Of a stretch of DNA of 38,601 bases, positions 8,785 through 18,044 are shown one piece after another. The notes beneath the pieces were generated by a model. The model saw only the letters and a program-made list of their open reading frames with translations, ran no database searches and was not told the DNA's origin. Positions within the stretch are counted from its first letter, which is position 1; each line of letters begins with the position of its first letter. The position numbers and the translations under genes are program-made. The stretch comes from Chitinophagaceae bacterium (GTDB lineage: Bacteria > Bacteroidota > Bacteroidia > Chitinophagales > Chitinophagaceae), in the NCBI GenBank assembly GCA_027486835.1, contig JAIXOJ010000158.1, positions 1 to 38,601 of the forward strand. The letters run 5' to 3'.

Positions 8785-9344
8785 GCTTTAATCCGTTTTA
8801 AATTGTTAAGAAAAAAAAGAAAGAAAAAAATATTCAAAAATTGTTAGGTGGTCAAACTTTGAAAACCTACAATTATTTCATCCAACATTTCAGATTCTAA
8901 AAGGAGTCATTAAGTTCCTTCACTAAAAATTTTAATTCCATCAAAAAATCAAAAGCCTTCGAAGATAATTATATCCAATTTGTCATTTAGGATGATACAG
9001 TTTATTTGAGTGGGGTAATCAAAAAAATTGCTCCAAAAAAAATTAGCTGAACCATATCTAAATAAACAAGCCAAAACCCTTGATTCCTCTAAGAACGAGG
9101 GCAAAATAGTGGGAAATTTTCAAAAAAATGAAAAAAAACAAAACATTTTTATTATCGCAAACTGTTTTTAAATGAAAATTATCCAACAAAAAAACCAAAA
9201 TTTAAATTACCCTACCTTTATAGTAGATTAAATGCAGGTTAAGAAAACTGCAATTTTTCTTGTTTTTTTTAGGTTTTTTTGGACGAAAACAAAAAATATC
9301 CTTTTTTTGGGGGACTTAAATTTTTTTTACTAAATTTCTATAAC
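8785..9344. promoter_or_regulatory. divergent control region, porin/amt operon and glnA
   Basis: About 560 bp between two divergent nitrogen genes, very A- and T-rich. On the glnA side there are several long T-runs (9256-9325) just before the ATG, and TACCTTTA at 9213-9220 is one base off the -7 consensus. I found no exact TAnnTTTG pair and no sigma-54 -24/-12 match. Shared nitrogen regulation is likely from the layout but not shown by a recognised operator. Confidence 0.4.
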
Positions 9345-11534
9345 ATGTCATTGAGATTTGATGCAATTACAAAACTTACCGATGAGGTGGAGGCCATAGG
9401 CTCTAAATCATCGAAGGTTACTGCCATTTTTGGTGAAAATGTGTTCACACTTAAAACTGCTAGAGAGTATTTGAGTGACGACGCTTATAAGAGCTTGATT
9501 GGTAGTATTAAAGGTGGAAAGAAAATTGACCGCGGAAATGCTGGTCAGATTGCTAATGGTTTACGTGCTTGGGCTCAAAGCAAGGGAGTGACCCATTTTA
9601 CGCACTGGTTTCAACCACTGTCGGGAGCAACCGCTGAAAAGCATGATTCCTTTTTCACCCTTAAAAGTGATGGTACAGCGATTGAAGAATTTGATGGGGC
9701 TGCTTTGGTTCAGCAAGAGCCAGATGCATCTTCTTTTCCAAATGGAGGATTAAGGGCAACTTTTGAAGCACGTGGTTACACCGCTTGGGATCCTTCTTCA
9801 CCGGCATTCATCATTGAAATTGGATATGGAAAAACATTGTGCATTCCTACCATTTTTGTTTCTTACACTGGAGAGTCTTTAGACTATAAAGCACCTTTGT
9901 TAAAAGCACTTGAGTCTTTAAACAAAGCTGCTGTTGATGTTTGTAATTATTTTGACAGAAACGTTACAAAAGTTACCGCTACATTAGGCTGGGAACAAGA
10001 GTATTTTGTAATAGACGAGGCATTAGCTAATGCTAGACCAGATCTAGTGCAAAGTGGCCGTACTGTTTTTGGAGCAGCGCCTGCTAAAGGTCAACAATTG
10101 GAAGATCATTATTTTGGTTCAATTCCTGAGAGAGTATATGCTTTCATGAGGGATTTTGAAACAGAGTCTTATAAACTTGGTATTCCTTTACGCACGCGCC
10201 ACAACGAAGTAGCTCCTGCTCAATTTGAGTGTGCGCCTATTTTTGAAGAAGTGAACATTGCGGTAGATCACAACACTTTATTAATGGACGTAATGAGCAG
10301 AGTTGCTAAACGTCATAAATTAAGGGTGTTACTACATGAAAAACCTTTTGCTGGAATTAACGGTAACGGTAAACACAATAACTGGAGTTTGGCTACTGAC
10401 ACTGGTATTAATTTGTTAGCACCAGGTAAAACGCCAAAAACCAACTTGATGTTCTTGACCTTCTTTGTTAATACCATCAAAGCTGTTCATGATTATGCCG
10501 AAATTTTAAGAGCTTCTATTGCTTCTGCACCAAACGATCACCGTTTAGGAGCTAACGAAGCACCTCCTGCAATTATTTCTGTTTTTGTTGGTCAGTATTT
10601 GTTCAAAGTTTTAGAAGAAGTAGAAAGCCGTGTGGGTGACAACTTCGATGAACAAGATGAAGCTATCCTTAAATTGGACTTGCACAGAAGTATTCCTGAA
10701 CTATTATTAGACAATACTGATAGAAACCGTACTTCACCATTTGCGTTTACTGGTAATAAATTTGAATTCCGTGCGGTAGGTTCTTCTGCTAATTGCGCCA
10801 ATCCAATGACGGTGTTGAATACCATTATGGCTGAAACGCTTAAAACCTTTAGAAAAGATGTTGATGGCTTGATTGAAAGAGGCGAAAAGAAAGAAGTAGC
10901 CATCATGCAAACCATCCAACGCTACATTGTAGAAAGCAAAAAAGTACTTTTTGAAGGAGATGGATATAGCGAAGAATGGCATAAAGAAGCGGAAAGACGC
11001 GGATTGCCTAATTTAAAAACAACGCCAGTTGCACTTGATGCAATGATTACAGAGCGTTCTAAACTTCTTTTTGAATCTAATGGCATTTATACGCATAGCG
11101 AATTAGAAGCTAGACACGAAATTGAGTTAGAAAAATACCTTAAAAAAGTACAAATTGAGGCACGCGTAATGGGAGATTTAGCTTTAAATCATATCATCCC
11201 TGCAGCGGTTAAATACTTAACTCAATTGGCGGGTAACATCGAAAAGTTGAAATCAGTTGGTTTACCTGAATCTACTTACAGAAGCCAATTGGCTATTTTA
11301 ACGGAGGTGAGCGAACATGTAAACATTATTTATGAAAAAGTAAACGCTATGGTGGAAGCAAGAAAAATTGCGAACAACATTGCTGATACAAGAGCAAGGG
11401 CTATTGCCTATTGCGATGATATCAAAGGCGTATTCTTCGATGAAATTCGTTATCATGTTGATAAATTAGAACATCTTGTTGACGATGAAGAATGGACTTT
11501 ACCTAAGTACCGTGAAATGTTGTTCTTAAGATAA
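9345..11534 (+). CDS. glnA: glutamine synthetase type III (GSIII)
   Basis: ATP-dependent condensation of glutamate and ammonia to glutamine in the cytoplasm; the GSIII class is common in Bacteroidota. I start at the ATG at 9345 (MSLRFDAIT), giving 729 residues, which is normal for GSIII. The frame stays open upstream to a TTG at 9281, but those residues come from poly-T leader. Diagnostic blocks are GWEQEYFVID, RHNEVAPAQFECAPIFEE, HEKPFAGINGNGKHNNWS, RLGANEAPPAIISVF and TSPFAFTGNKFEFRAVGSS, which supply the metal, glutamate and nucleotide sites. It is divergent from the porin-amt-amt operon and followed by a strong terminator. Confidence 0.98.
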   Translation: MSLRFDAITKLTDEVEAIGSKSSKVTAIFGENVFTLKTAREYLSDDAYKSLIGSIKGGKKIDRGNAGQIANGLRAWAQSKGVTHFTHWFQPLSGATAEKHDSFFTLKSDGTAIEEFDGAALVQQEPDASSFPNGGLRATFEARGYTAWDPSSPAFIIEIGYGKTLCIPTIFVSYTGESLDYKAPLLKALESLNKAAVDVCNYFDRNVTKVTATLGWEQEYFVIDEALANARPDLVQSGRTVFGAAPAKGQQLEDHYFGSIPERVYAFMRDFETESYKLGIPLRTRHNEVAPAQFECAPIFEEVNIAVDHNTLLMDVMSRVAKRHKLRVLLHEKPFAGINGNGKHNNWSLATDTGINLLAPGKTPKTNLMFLTFFVNTIKAVHDYAEILRASIASAPNDHRLGANEAPPAIISVFVGQYLFKVLEEVESRVGDNFDEQDEAILKLDLHRSIPELLLDNTDRNRTSPFAFTGNKFEFRAVGSSANCANPMTVLNTIMAETLKTFRKDVDGLIERGEKKEVAIMQTIQRYIVESKKVLFEGDGYSEEWHKEAERRGLPNLKTTPVALDAMITERSKLLFESNGIYTHSELEARHEIELEKYLKKVQIEARVMGDLALNHIIPAAVKYLTQLAGNIEKLKSVGLPESTYRSQLAILTEVSEHVNIIYEKVNAMVEARKIANNIADTRARAIAYCDDIKGVFFDEIRYHVDKLEHLVDDEEWTLPKYREMLFLR

Positions 11535-11564
11535 AATTGAGGCTGGACTTACTGAGAAAATGTA

Positions 11565-11597
11565 AAAGCGCCGTGCAATTGCACGGCGCTTTTTTTA
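11565..11597 (+). terminator. intrinsic terminator of glnA
   Basis: A loop-less GC-rich palindrome, AGCGCCGTGCAA paired with its complement (11568-11591), is flanked by AAA and followed by TTTTTTT. It lies about 30 bp after the glnA stop. Confidence 0.93.
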
Positions 11598-11775
11598 TGT
11601 AAAGAAATAGCTGATAATTATTGGGAAACTGACCACTTCTATCCTACTTATTACCATATTTTTTGTGTTTGTCCCCAGATATTACAGAGAGTTATGACAA
11701 GTACCTTTTTATTGCAAAATTTATCTAACCCGATTTACCTAATACCTACAACAAGCTAAGTCTTATTTTCGCCAA

Positions 11776-12705
11776 ATGGATGTCTCAGATTTAAGAATTA
11801 TTTTTTTAGGAACCCCCGATTTTGCGGTGGCCTCTCTTGCAGCATTGGTGGAGGGTGGCTTTAATGTAGTAGGCGTTGTTACAGCTCCAGATAAACCAGC
11901 GGGCAGGGGCATGAAACTAACGGAAAGTGCAGTAAAAAAATACGCACAGTCTAAAGGTTTATATCTTTTACAACCAGAAAAACTAAAAAATCCTGCTTTC
12001 ATAGAATCTCTCCAATCGCTTAATGCAACGCTACAGGTGGTTGTTGCTTTTCGGATGTTGCCAGAAATTGTTTGGAATATGCCTCCTCTGGGAACAATTA
12101 ATGTACATGGATCATTGTTGCCACAGTATCGGGGTGCCGCTCCGATTAATTGGGCGATAATAAATGGTGAAACGATTACAGGGGTTACCACTTTTAGGTT
12201 ACAACATGCTATTGATACGGGTGATATTTTATTACAAACCCCCATTCCTATTGATGCTGACGAAAACGTAAGTCAACTACATGACCGCATGATGGTTGTT
12301 GGAGCGGAAACTTTAGTTGCCACTATCCGACAATTAATAGACAATAGTTTAACGCCAATACTTCAGACTGCATTAGAGGATTCGCTACGCCATGCCCCTA
12401 AAATATTTTCAGAAACTTGCTTAATTAATTGGAATAGCACTGTTGAAAACAGTTACAACTTTGTACGAGGATTATCTCCTTATCCTGCGGCATTTACTAT
12501 CCTAAATGATAAAAAACTAAAAATTTTCGAGTGCACCAAGGAAATTCTTGCTCATCACACTACCCCAATCGGAGCATTTGAAACCGACCACAAAACATTT
12601 TTGAAATTCAGCTGCCTTAATGGATTTATTCACATCAAAGCTTTGCAATTAGAGGGAAAAAAAAGGATGGAGATTGGGGAATTTTTGAGGGGGTTTAGAT
12701 TGTAG
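11776..12705 (+). CDS. fmt: methionyl-tRNA formyltransferase
   Basis: Transfers the formyl group of 10-formyl-tetrahydrofolate to Met-tRNA(fMet) before initiation; 309 residues, normal length. The N-terminal Rossmann-like domain begins RIIFLGTPDFAVASL. The folate and catalytic signature is INVHGSLLPQYRGAAPINW, with N109 and H111, and D147 in AIDTGDILLQ completes the catalytic triad. The loop DKPAGRGMKLTESAVK used to recognise the acceptor stem is present. The C-terminal OB-type domain starts near residue 205. It stands alone between two terminators. No def or priA partner is adjacent. Confidence 0.97.
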   Translation: MDVSDLRIIFLGTPDFAVASLAALVEGGFNVVGVVTAPDKPAGRGMKLTESAVKKYAQSKGLYLLQPEKLKNPAFIESLQSLNATLQVVVAFRMLPEIVWNMPPLGTINVHGSLLPQYRGAAPINWAIINGETITGVTTFRLQHAIDTGDILLQTPIPIDADENVSQLHDRMMVVGAETLVATIRQLIDNSLTPILQTALEDSLRHAPKIFSETCLINWNSTVENSYNFVRGLSPYPAAFTILNDKKLKIFECTKEILAHHTTPIGAFETDHKTFLKFSCLNGFIHIKALQLEGKKRMEIGEFLRGFRL

Positions 12706-12836
12706 TCGCGTTAGGTATTAGTGTCTGCGCAATTTCTAAGTACTTCTATTTCTCCAAAAAAGTTTTCATTTAGCATCTATTTGCAAAGACTGTAATTACC
12801 CTTGTAGTTAACTCGCTAGAAGCGTTAATATGCAAT

Positions 12837-12878
12837 AAAAAATACCCAATAATGCAAACGCACTATTGGGTATTTTTT
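12837..12878. terminator. bidirectional terminator between convergent genes
   Basis: The stem AAATACCCAATA (12840-12851) pairs with TATTGGGTATTT (12864-12875). It is flanked by an A-run on the left and a T-run on the right, so it works for fmt on the plus strand and for the lipoprotein gene on the minus strand. Confidence 0.9.
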
Positions 12879-12904
12879 TATTAGTGTAAAAAAAGGGGGC
12901 TTCC

Positions 12905-13633
12905 TTAATTGGAGGCTGTGCTTGATTTAGGACTATACACAAACAACTCCTCAGACAATTTGTCAACAAAATCCTTTGCCATTACTACTAGATTTTTTTC
13001 ATACTGGTCAAGATACTCATAGGTCATACTTTTCGTTGCGCGAAAAAAGAACTGTTCATACATTTTATCCGTATTCTGAATACTGATTACGCCCGATTTC
13101 TTGATTTTTGAACCTTCGTATAACCTGTAGCCTACCACCATTTTTTTCTTGACCGGATTGATGTAAAACTCTTCAGCACCGAAATAATAAAATAAAGGAA
13201 CTGCCATCCAACCGTTGTCGTAAACTGTGAAAGTTCTAGGAAGATTGTTAATAGTGAGTTCTAGTTTACGCCCGGCCAATTTTGTTTTCAATGGGCTAAC
13301 ATTTGCGTAATACAAAAATGTCTGACTGAACTTGCCCAATGGAATTTTCTCGTTTAAATTAGTGGTATGGGCATGATGCCATTTCCAGAAAAGCAATAAG
13401 GGTAGCACCTTACTTTGCTTTTGTTTGGTTAATGAAGTGGTATCACCAATGTCATTTCCTTTCCCAGAAGTTGAGATAAGGATGGTATCACCAGAGTTGG
13501 TTTCCACATTTTTTATACTGTTCGCATATTTTTTATTCACCCATTCATCAATATTTCGTGAAGAAAGGCAACTCGAAAAGAGCATCATTACCATCAGGTA
13601 AAAAATAGATGCTACTACTACTTTATTTCGCAT
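12905..13633 (-). CDS. lipoprotein of unknown function (paralogue of 16947-17705)
   Basis: Putative membrane-anchored lipoprotein. I start at the ATG at 13633 (MRNKVVVASIF), which gives a clean signal peptide and a lipobox ending FSSC with the lipidated cysteine near residue 22; the frame continues to an ATG at 13696. The rest is a soluble domain of about 220 residues without a family I recognise. Its C-terminal half aligns with the product of 16947-17705: VYDNGWMAVPLFYY against IYNNGWTVESFLRY, GYRLYEG against IYNLFDG, and MTYEYLDQYEKNLV against MDYYTARKYETGMV. It follows the Brp/Blh-like gene closely, so the two may be co-transcribed. Confidence 0.8.
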   Translation of the reverse strand: MRNKVVVASIFYLMVMMLFSSCLSSRNIDEWVNKKYANSIKNVETNSGDTILISTSGKGNDIGDTTSLTKQKQSKVLPLLLFWKWHHAHTTNLNEKIPLGKFSQTFLYYANVSPLKTKLAGRKLELTINNLPRTFTVYDNGWMAVPLFYYFGAEEFYINPVKKKMVVGYRLYEGSKIKKSGVISIQNTDKMYEQFFFRATKSMTYEYLDQYEKNLVVMAKDFVDKLSEELFVYSPKSSTASN

Positions 13634-13706
13634 TGACATAAATAGTACATTTTTATTCGATTGTAAGTACATAATTGTATTTTTTTTAATTAACATTAAA
13701 CTATTC

Positions 13707-14675
13707 CTAGGCTAGTAATTTGCGAACTTGAAGGTTGTAAGCAATTGACCCGTTACTTATTTTTTGCCTATCCCAAAAATGCTCTTGAGATCGTTTAAAC
13801 AAAGTGTGCATCACAGACATGTGTGGCAGTGTGAGGGTGGAAATAATGATTAGAATGACTATTTTCACTGCTCCCATCTCTTGCATAATAGACACGGGCG
13901 GTAAAAATTGTTGAACCAATACAAATCCTACCACTAGCAATAGGTAGAAACCCAATAACTGTATAGCCACTCGTTTAAAAATTTGATAAAATGCAGCTCC
14001 TATATCATTCTTGATAAAAACTAAAGAATGCATAGAATGCCAAATGCCGAAGTAGAGTAGAAAAGCTTGACTGAAAGGAAGTAGCTTGATCGCTAGCAGA
14101 AAGGCCAATGTTTCTGCAATCTGTGATCGGTTTGCTTTGCCACCTAGGAGTACTACCGCTATTAAAAACAAGCTAATCGCATTCACCACTAGAATGGAAG
14201 TATTGCCCATAACAGGAAAAGATTCAAGATTTTTCCAAATGCCCAAACCAAAGATTCCATGAAAAAAATCGGCTAAATGGTTGGAAAGCATCCATCCGAT
14301 AATTCCTAAGCCCAACATAAAACTGTACCAACTCTTATGGGTATTGATTCCCAGAACAGTAGTATCCGTTTCTCCGAAATGCCAGGCTGAAATCAACATG
14401 AAAATAACGAATGACCATGCTGGAAAAAAGTACCAAGCCAATCCGTAAACCACAATTTTTACATCGTAAACAAGGTGACTTTGTAGTTTGGGAATTCCTA
14501 TTTTGTGTTCAATAAAAATATCGAAACATCCATGTATGATTCCTGTACTTACAATGGAGAGCATCATGAGTATATCCCAAAAATGATTGTACCCAGGCAT
14601 CAATCTATTGGCTGCAATCATTACTAAAGCAAGTACAATTGCAAAGGACGAAACGGAAGAATTTGTCAGCTTCAT
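13707..14675 (-). CDS. Brp/Blh-family membrane protein (carotenoid 15,15'-dioxygenase-like)
   Basis: Polytopic membrane protein of 322 residues from the ATG at 14675; the open frame reaches a TTG at 14753. It resembles the Brp/Blh family, whose characterised members cleave beta-carotene to retinal for rhodopsins. The family's histidine blocks are visible in order: GIIHGCFD (H48), AWHFGETD (H99), IWHSMHSLVF (H213, H216) and LPHMSVMH (H285, H290). The third block is usually HSxxH, while here it is HSMH, so one iron ligand may be displaced or absent. Eight to ten hydrophobic segments are evident. There is no rhodopsin, crtY or crtB gene in the window, so retinal synthesis is inferred from the family only. 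Confidence 0.72.
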   Translation of the reverse strand: MKLTNSSVSSFAIVLALVMIAANRLMPGYNHFWDILMMLSIVSTGIIHGCFDIFIEHKIGIPKLQSHLVYDVKIVVYGLAWYFFPAWSFVIFMLISAWHFGETDTTVLGINTHKSWYSFMLGLGIIGWMLSNHLADFFHGIFGLGIWKNLESFPVMGNTSILVVNAISLFLIAVVLLGGKANRSQIAETLAFLLAIKLLPFSQAFLLYFGIWHSMHSLVFIKNDIGAAFYQIFKRVAIQLLGFYLLLVVGFVLVQQFLPPVSIMQEMGAVKIVILIIISTLTLPHMSVMHTLFKRSQEHFWDRQKISNGSIAYNLQVRKLLA

Positions 14676-14812
14676 TTTACTAGAATTTTTAAAAACGATA
14701 GCTATTGACGGATAAACTGCGCAAAATTGTTTACAAGGGTGTAGGTTAACCAAAGTGCTGCAACAGATAATAGCCTAATGTTTAGTTTTGATTTTTATAA
14801 GTTAATGGCTGG

Positions 14813-16075
14813 TTATTGTTCGTACGCCTTGATTTGAAAGTCGGTAACTACTAGATTTTCGTCTTCCATTGCAGTGTTAGATTTGATGAACAACTCAATA
14901 TAATCGCCTGCAATCAATTCGCATTGGGTATCTAAGCGGATGTCAAATCCACTTCCTTTTGCTACACTTGTTACAGAAGCACGTGGCAATTGCACTTCTT
15001 TGCCATTTTTCATGATTACGATGGAATAGCTTCCGTTCGGATAATTGGATATAGAGGAGATGATACCTGTTACCTCAACGTTTGAACGTCTTTTACCCGT
15101 AAAAACCAATCTATTATTACCATCTACCTTAAATTTTTTCAAAGTGAGCGAACTCGACATACCTTCTATTTTGGTGTACTCGCCTACTGCTATTTTGGTT
15201 GCCTTTGTATTTTCATTGAAGTAAATAAACCCTTTTGCTTTTGAATCGGGTATTTCTGCACCGTTGTTGTTCATTTCCCATCCTGGTGTAAAGGAATCAA
15301 ACCCTTCAATTTGTTTTTTAGGCCCTCTGAAGAAATTGTAGTTAAAACGACCTTGATCCACTTTTGCACCATCATCTATTTTAACTCCTAAAGCACCGTT
15401 GAAAGTAAAATAACAACCTGAAATGATTACGTCAGTAATATCGCTATTGGGCAAAAACTCAATCCCCACTTTGTCCAACTCACGGATATAAGTAAGGCTC
15501 ATGGACAATTTCAACATTTTTCCAGCGAATTTTATTCCATCGGTGGTGTTCCAATAGTTTAAGCTGATACAAGTGGCTTCAAAACCAGTTATTTGACCCA
15601 CTCCTTTTGTTTTAAGCCCTGGTGCATCTAGTACAGAAGTGCTTGGAAACAGGTTGCAAAACTTTGTACCTGAATTATCTACAAAATCATACGCTTGGGT
15701 TTCTGGTCCTGCACACATTACGAAGCAACCAATTAAAAACACGTTGTACCCGTTGCTTCTCAAAACAGCACCTTTTGTGCTAGAGACTATACCATCTTTT
15801 CCTGGATCAGTACCTGTTAATCCAGCACCGTTAAGGTCAATGTAGTTGTCGTTAATGCTCACCGTTCCAGACAATACATAGTGCTTAGTACCATCTAAAA
15901 CAATTTTCCCACCTACTGGTGTTGGTAAATCGGCCAAGCTACTAACCGTAACCACGTTTCCGCCGGCTACCGCTTCAAGGCCGTGTTTTCCTGCTGAAGT
16001 AAAGGGCGTTGCTGTTTTTCCAAATACAGTAAGTGTCATTACACAAAGGCAAATCAATGCTAATACTTTTTTCAT
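14813..16075 (-). CDS. secreted parallel beta-helix protein
   Basis: Exported protein of 420 residues with a signal peptide (MKKVLALICLCVMTLTVFGK) and no lipobox. Residues 40-250 have the short alternating turns of a right-handed parallel beta-helix, for example VVTVSSLADLPTPVGGKIVL, YIDLNGAGLTG, VFLIGCFVMCAG and VIISGCYFTFNGALGVKID, as in pectate-lyase-like folds. I see no catalytic triad typical of a polysaccharide lyase. The C-terminal 130 residues look like a separate beta-sandwich. It is flanked by lipoprotein paralogues and the Brp/Blh gene. Function is unknown; surface adhesion or glycan binding is possible. Confidence 0.75.
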   Translation of the reverse strand: MKKVLALICLCVMTLTVFGKTATPFTSAGKHGLEAVAGGNVVTVSSLADLPTPVGGKIVLDGTKHYVLSGTVSINDNYIDLNGAGLTGTDPGKDGIVSSTKGAVLRSNGYNVFLIGCFVMCAGPETQAYDFVDNSGTKFCNLFPSTSVLDAPGLKTKGVGQITGFEATCISLNYWNTTDGIKFAGKMLKLSMSLTYIRELDKVGIEFLPNSDITDVIISGCYFTFNGALGVKIDDGAKVDQGRFNYNFFRGPKKQIEGFDSFTPGWEMNNNGAEIPDSKAKGFIYFNENTKATKIAVGEYTKIEGMSSSLTLKKFKVDGNNRLVFTGKRRSNVEVTGIISSISNYPNGSYSIVIMKNGKEVQLPRASVTSVAKGSGFDIRLDTQCELIAGDYIELFIKSNTAMEDENLVVTDFQIKAYEQ

Positions 16076-16117
16076 TCTGTTTTAATTTTTAAAGGGTTAT
16101 TAATTGTTAACTGGTTG

Positions 16118-16125
16118 CAAACATA
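16118..16125 (-). promoter_or_regulatory. candidate -7 box (TATGTTTG) for the beta-helix gene
   Basis: An exact TAnnTTTG match on the minus strand, 43 bases before the ATG at 16075. A TTTG lies further upstream but at 26 bases, longer than the usual spacing. Confidence 0.4.
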
Positions 16126-16506
16126 CCCGCCCAAAAAAGTGCCTTTACTAACAAATGCCAACTTAAACCCATTTAAACAGACTACTACGATTTCCTGCTC
16201 CTCAAAGTACTACAGCCCTTACACAAGCCAAAAAATCTCCTTTAAAATACCCTCATACCTAGTATTGTAGAACAGAAAAAGCAATCATTTTCTGATTATT
16301 TACACAAACAAAAGCGCCAAAAAATTTTTGTTTAATTTTTATAGAGTAAAAGATACCTTCAATTTATAGGCAATAAATCGATTAACGATTAAAGAGGTAA
16401 TAGTATGTGTTTTATAAAGCCGTTGAAAATTAAACCAACGGTTTGAACTGTTTAAAATAAAAAAAGGGCTTCCCTCATTTTGAATGGAAACCCCTAGAAG
16501 CAATGG

Positions 16507-16589
16507 GAGCAAAAGTTTTTCGCTGTTATTAGTTTAACCTCAACCAATCTCTCTCTAAATGCGAGAGGCAAAACACAAATCTTTTATGC
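16507..16589. repeat. GCATAAAAG inverted-repeat element, copy A (degenerate)
   Basis: The left end GAGCAAAAGTTTTTCGC and right end AAATCTTTTATGCATCCG are degenerate versions of the ends seen at 21800-21992. Between them are TTTAACCTCA and a small hairpin CTCTC-TAAATGC-GAGAG, matching the core of the other copies. Confidence 0.6.
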
Positions 16590-16627
16590 ATCCGCCCTAA
16601 TTGTTAGTATGCAATAGAATTTCACAA

Positions 16628-16795
16628 GAGTAAGCAACTTGATAATTTATGAAATGCGCTAGAAAACAATAATTTAAGATTCGTATAAGTGTTCGTGCCA
16701 TTGGAGCGAATGCGACTATTATCGCCTTTGAAAGTAATGGGCGATCTTTGGACATAATACGTGAATTCGTTGCAACCATCTAAAATGGCAATTTT
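16628..16795 (+). repeat. dispersed repeat family R119, copy 2
   Basis: The core 16692-16795 shares GTGCCATTGGAGCGAATGCG, a GCGACTA step, CGTGAATTCGTTGCAA and AATGGCAA with the copies at 1029-1147 and 32680-32799. It is the most diverged of the three. Confidence 0.6.
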
Positions 16796-16826
16796 CTTAG
16801 TTGTAAATATTTGGTACTTAGCAGGC

Positions 16827-16868
16827 AAAAAAAGCCCCGATTGTTTTTTGGAACACAAGTCGGGGTTT
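16827..16868 (-). terminator. intrinsic terminator of the lipoprotein gene
   Basis: On the minus strand AACCCCGACTTGTG pairs with CAATCGGGGCTT across a short loop and is followed by TTTTTTT. It lies about 80 bp after the stop at 16947. The plus-strand side also ends in a T-rich run. Confidence 0.85.
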
Positions 16869-16946
16869 ATTTTTTCAACAAGATGGAAAGGAATAAGGAG
16901 GGGTAGGAATACATAAAAAGCCTACTCGCTCTTTTTCAGAGAGAAA

Positions 16947-17705
16947 CTATCTCATCGCTGTATAATCTGGTTTTGGCATGTAAAACAAATCTTCGGTCAA
17001 ATAATCAACAAAAGTTCTGGTGAGTGCCACCATGCCTGTTTCATATTTTCTAGCAGTATAGTAATCCATTGATGCCGCTGTTTTCACGGCTAATTGTTTT
17101 AAAATTTTGTTGGTGTTGGAGGAGAGTGATACCGTACCAGTTTGTTTAACATCAGTTCCATCAAATAAATTGTAGATAATTACTAAATTTTTATTGGACT
17201 TGTTTTCTAAAAATGCTTTTGAACTGCAATATCTTAAGAAAGATTCCACTGTCCACCCGTTGTTGTAAATGGTGAAGGGACCAGTAAGCCCTTTTACAGT
17301 AATTTCTAATCTTTTTCCTTTAAGCCTGTAGCGCAAGGGGGAGGTGATGGCATAACTGCTAAAAGATTCTGCTAATCTATCGATGGACAAATCCTCCGCA
17401 TGAAACTCGCCATTGCGGTTATTGAGTTTTTTAAAAATTAGGAGCTCTTTCTTTTTATTATTTGCGGCATCGTCTACACCTTCGGGTTGGTTTTTGTCTG
17501 CATTGTGTTGTACGTAAATTTCAACACCTGTGCTATCGCTTGTGTAAAATTTTGCGATGCTTCTGGAATTTTTATAACCTGACCCGAACCATTGGTTTCT
17601 TGATGAACTACAACTAGTAAGCAGCAAGCCACTAATTGTAACGATGAGTAAAAAACGGCAACTGCGGATGGATAAAATAGCAGTGTGTAATAGATTCGTT
17701 TTCAT
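16947..17705 (-). CDS. lipoprotein of unknown function (paralogue of 12905-13633)
   Basis: Start taken at the ATG at 17705 (MKTNLLHTAI), which places a signal peptide and the lipobox LLTSC correctly, with the cysteine at about residue 32; the frame runs on to 17774 without a plausible signal sequence. The mature protein of about 220 residues shares its C-terminal half with the product of 12905-13633, including the NNGW block and the final FVDYLTEDLFY against FVDKLSEELFVY. No enzymatic motif is seen. A terminator follows. Both paralogues probably sit on the periplasmic face of a membrane or on the cell surface. Confidence 0.8.
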   Translation of the reverse strand: MKTNLLHTAILSIRSCRFLLIVTISGLLLTSCSSSRNQWFGSGYKNSRSIAKFYTSDSTGVEIYVQHNADKNQPEGVDDAANNKKKELLIFKKLNNRNGEFHAEDLSIDRLAESFSSYAITSPLRYRLKGKRLEITVKGLTGPFTIYNNGWTVESFLRYCSSKAFLENKSNKNLVIIYNLFDGTDVKQTGTVSLSSNTNKILKQLAVKTAASMDYYTARKYETGMVALTRTFVDYLTEDLFYMPKPDYTAMR

Positions 17706-17825
17706 AAAAGTTAGTTTTACAGTGTAAAATTCAGGTACGCCTATGAATGCTGGTGGGTTACTGTTACTTTTCAATTACTACTGGGTGACTATTGACAAAC
17801 TACAACCAAACCAGAAATCACGTCA

Positions 17826-17833
17826 CAAACATA
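17826..17833 (-). promoter_or_regulatory. candidate -7 box (TATGTTTG) upstream of the lipoprotein gene
   Basis: An exact TAnnTTTG match, identical to the box before the beta-helix gene, about 120 bases before the ATG. A TTTG lies 15 bases further upstream, shorter than usual spacing. The rest of 17706-18044 shows nothing recognisable. Confidence 0.3.
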
Positions 17834-18044
17834 CAAGAGAGTTTTTACCAAAAAGCTTGTTAATTTTAAATTTTACGGTTTTAAACAATATACTACACTT
17901 ACCTAATCATCATATTCCTACAAAGAGTGTTTTTCCATGTCTTGAATGCGTAAAATAGGGTTTGTCGTTAGAAATTTTGTGCCAAACTATACACATAATA
18001 TAATCAAAAGCAAAAAACAAATTTTCCACAAATTTTATAGCGCA

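Larger units (their letters stand above)
16126..16946. other. intergenic region carrying two dispersed repeats and a terminator
   Basis: No gene is convincing in these 820 bp; two short minus-strand frames only translate the repeats. It holds, left to right, an inverted-repeat element (16507-16589), a copy of the 119-bp repeat (16628-16795) and a terminator (16827-16868). Bases 16130-16500 show nothing recognisable. Confidence 0.6.

Noticed and set aside
8785-9344. Sigma-54 promoter before glnA
   Set aside because: No TGGC-N8-TGC type match could be found in the leader.
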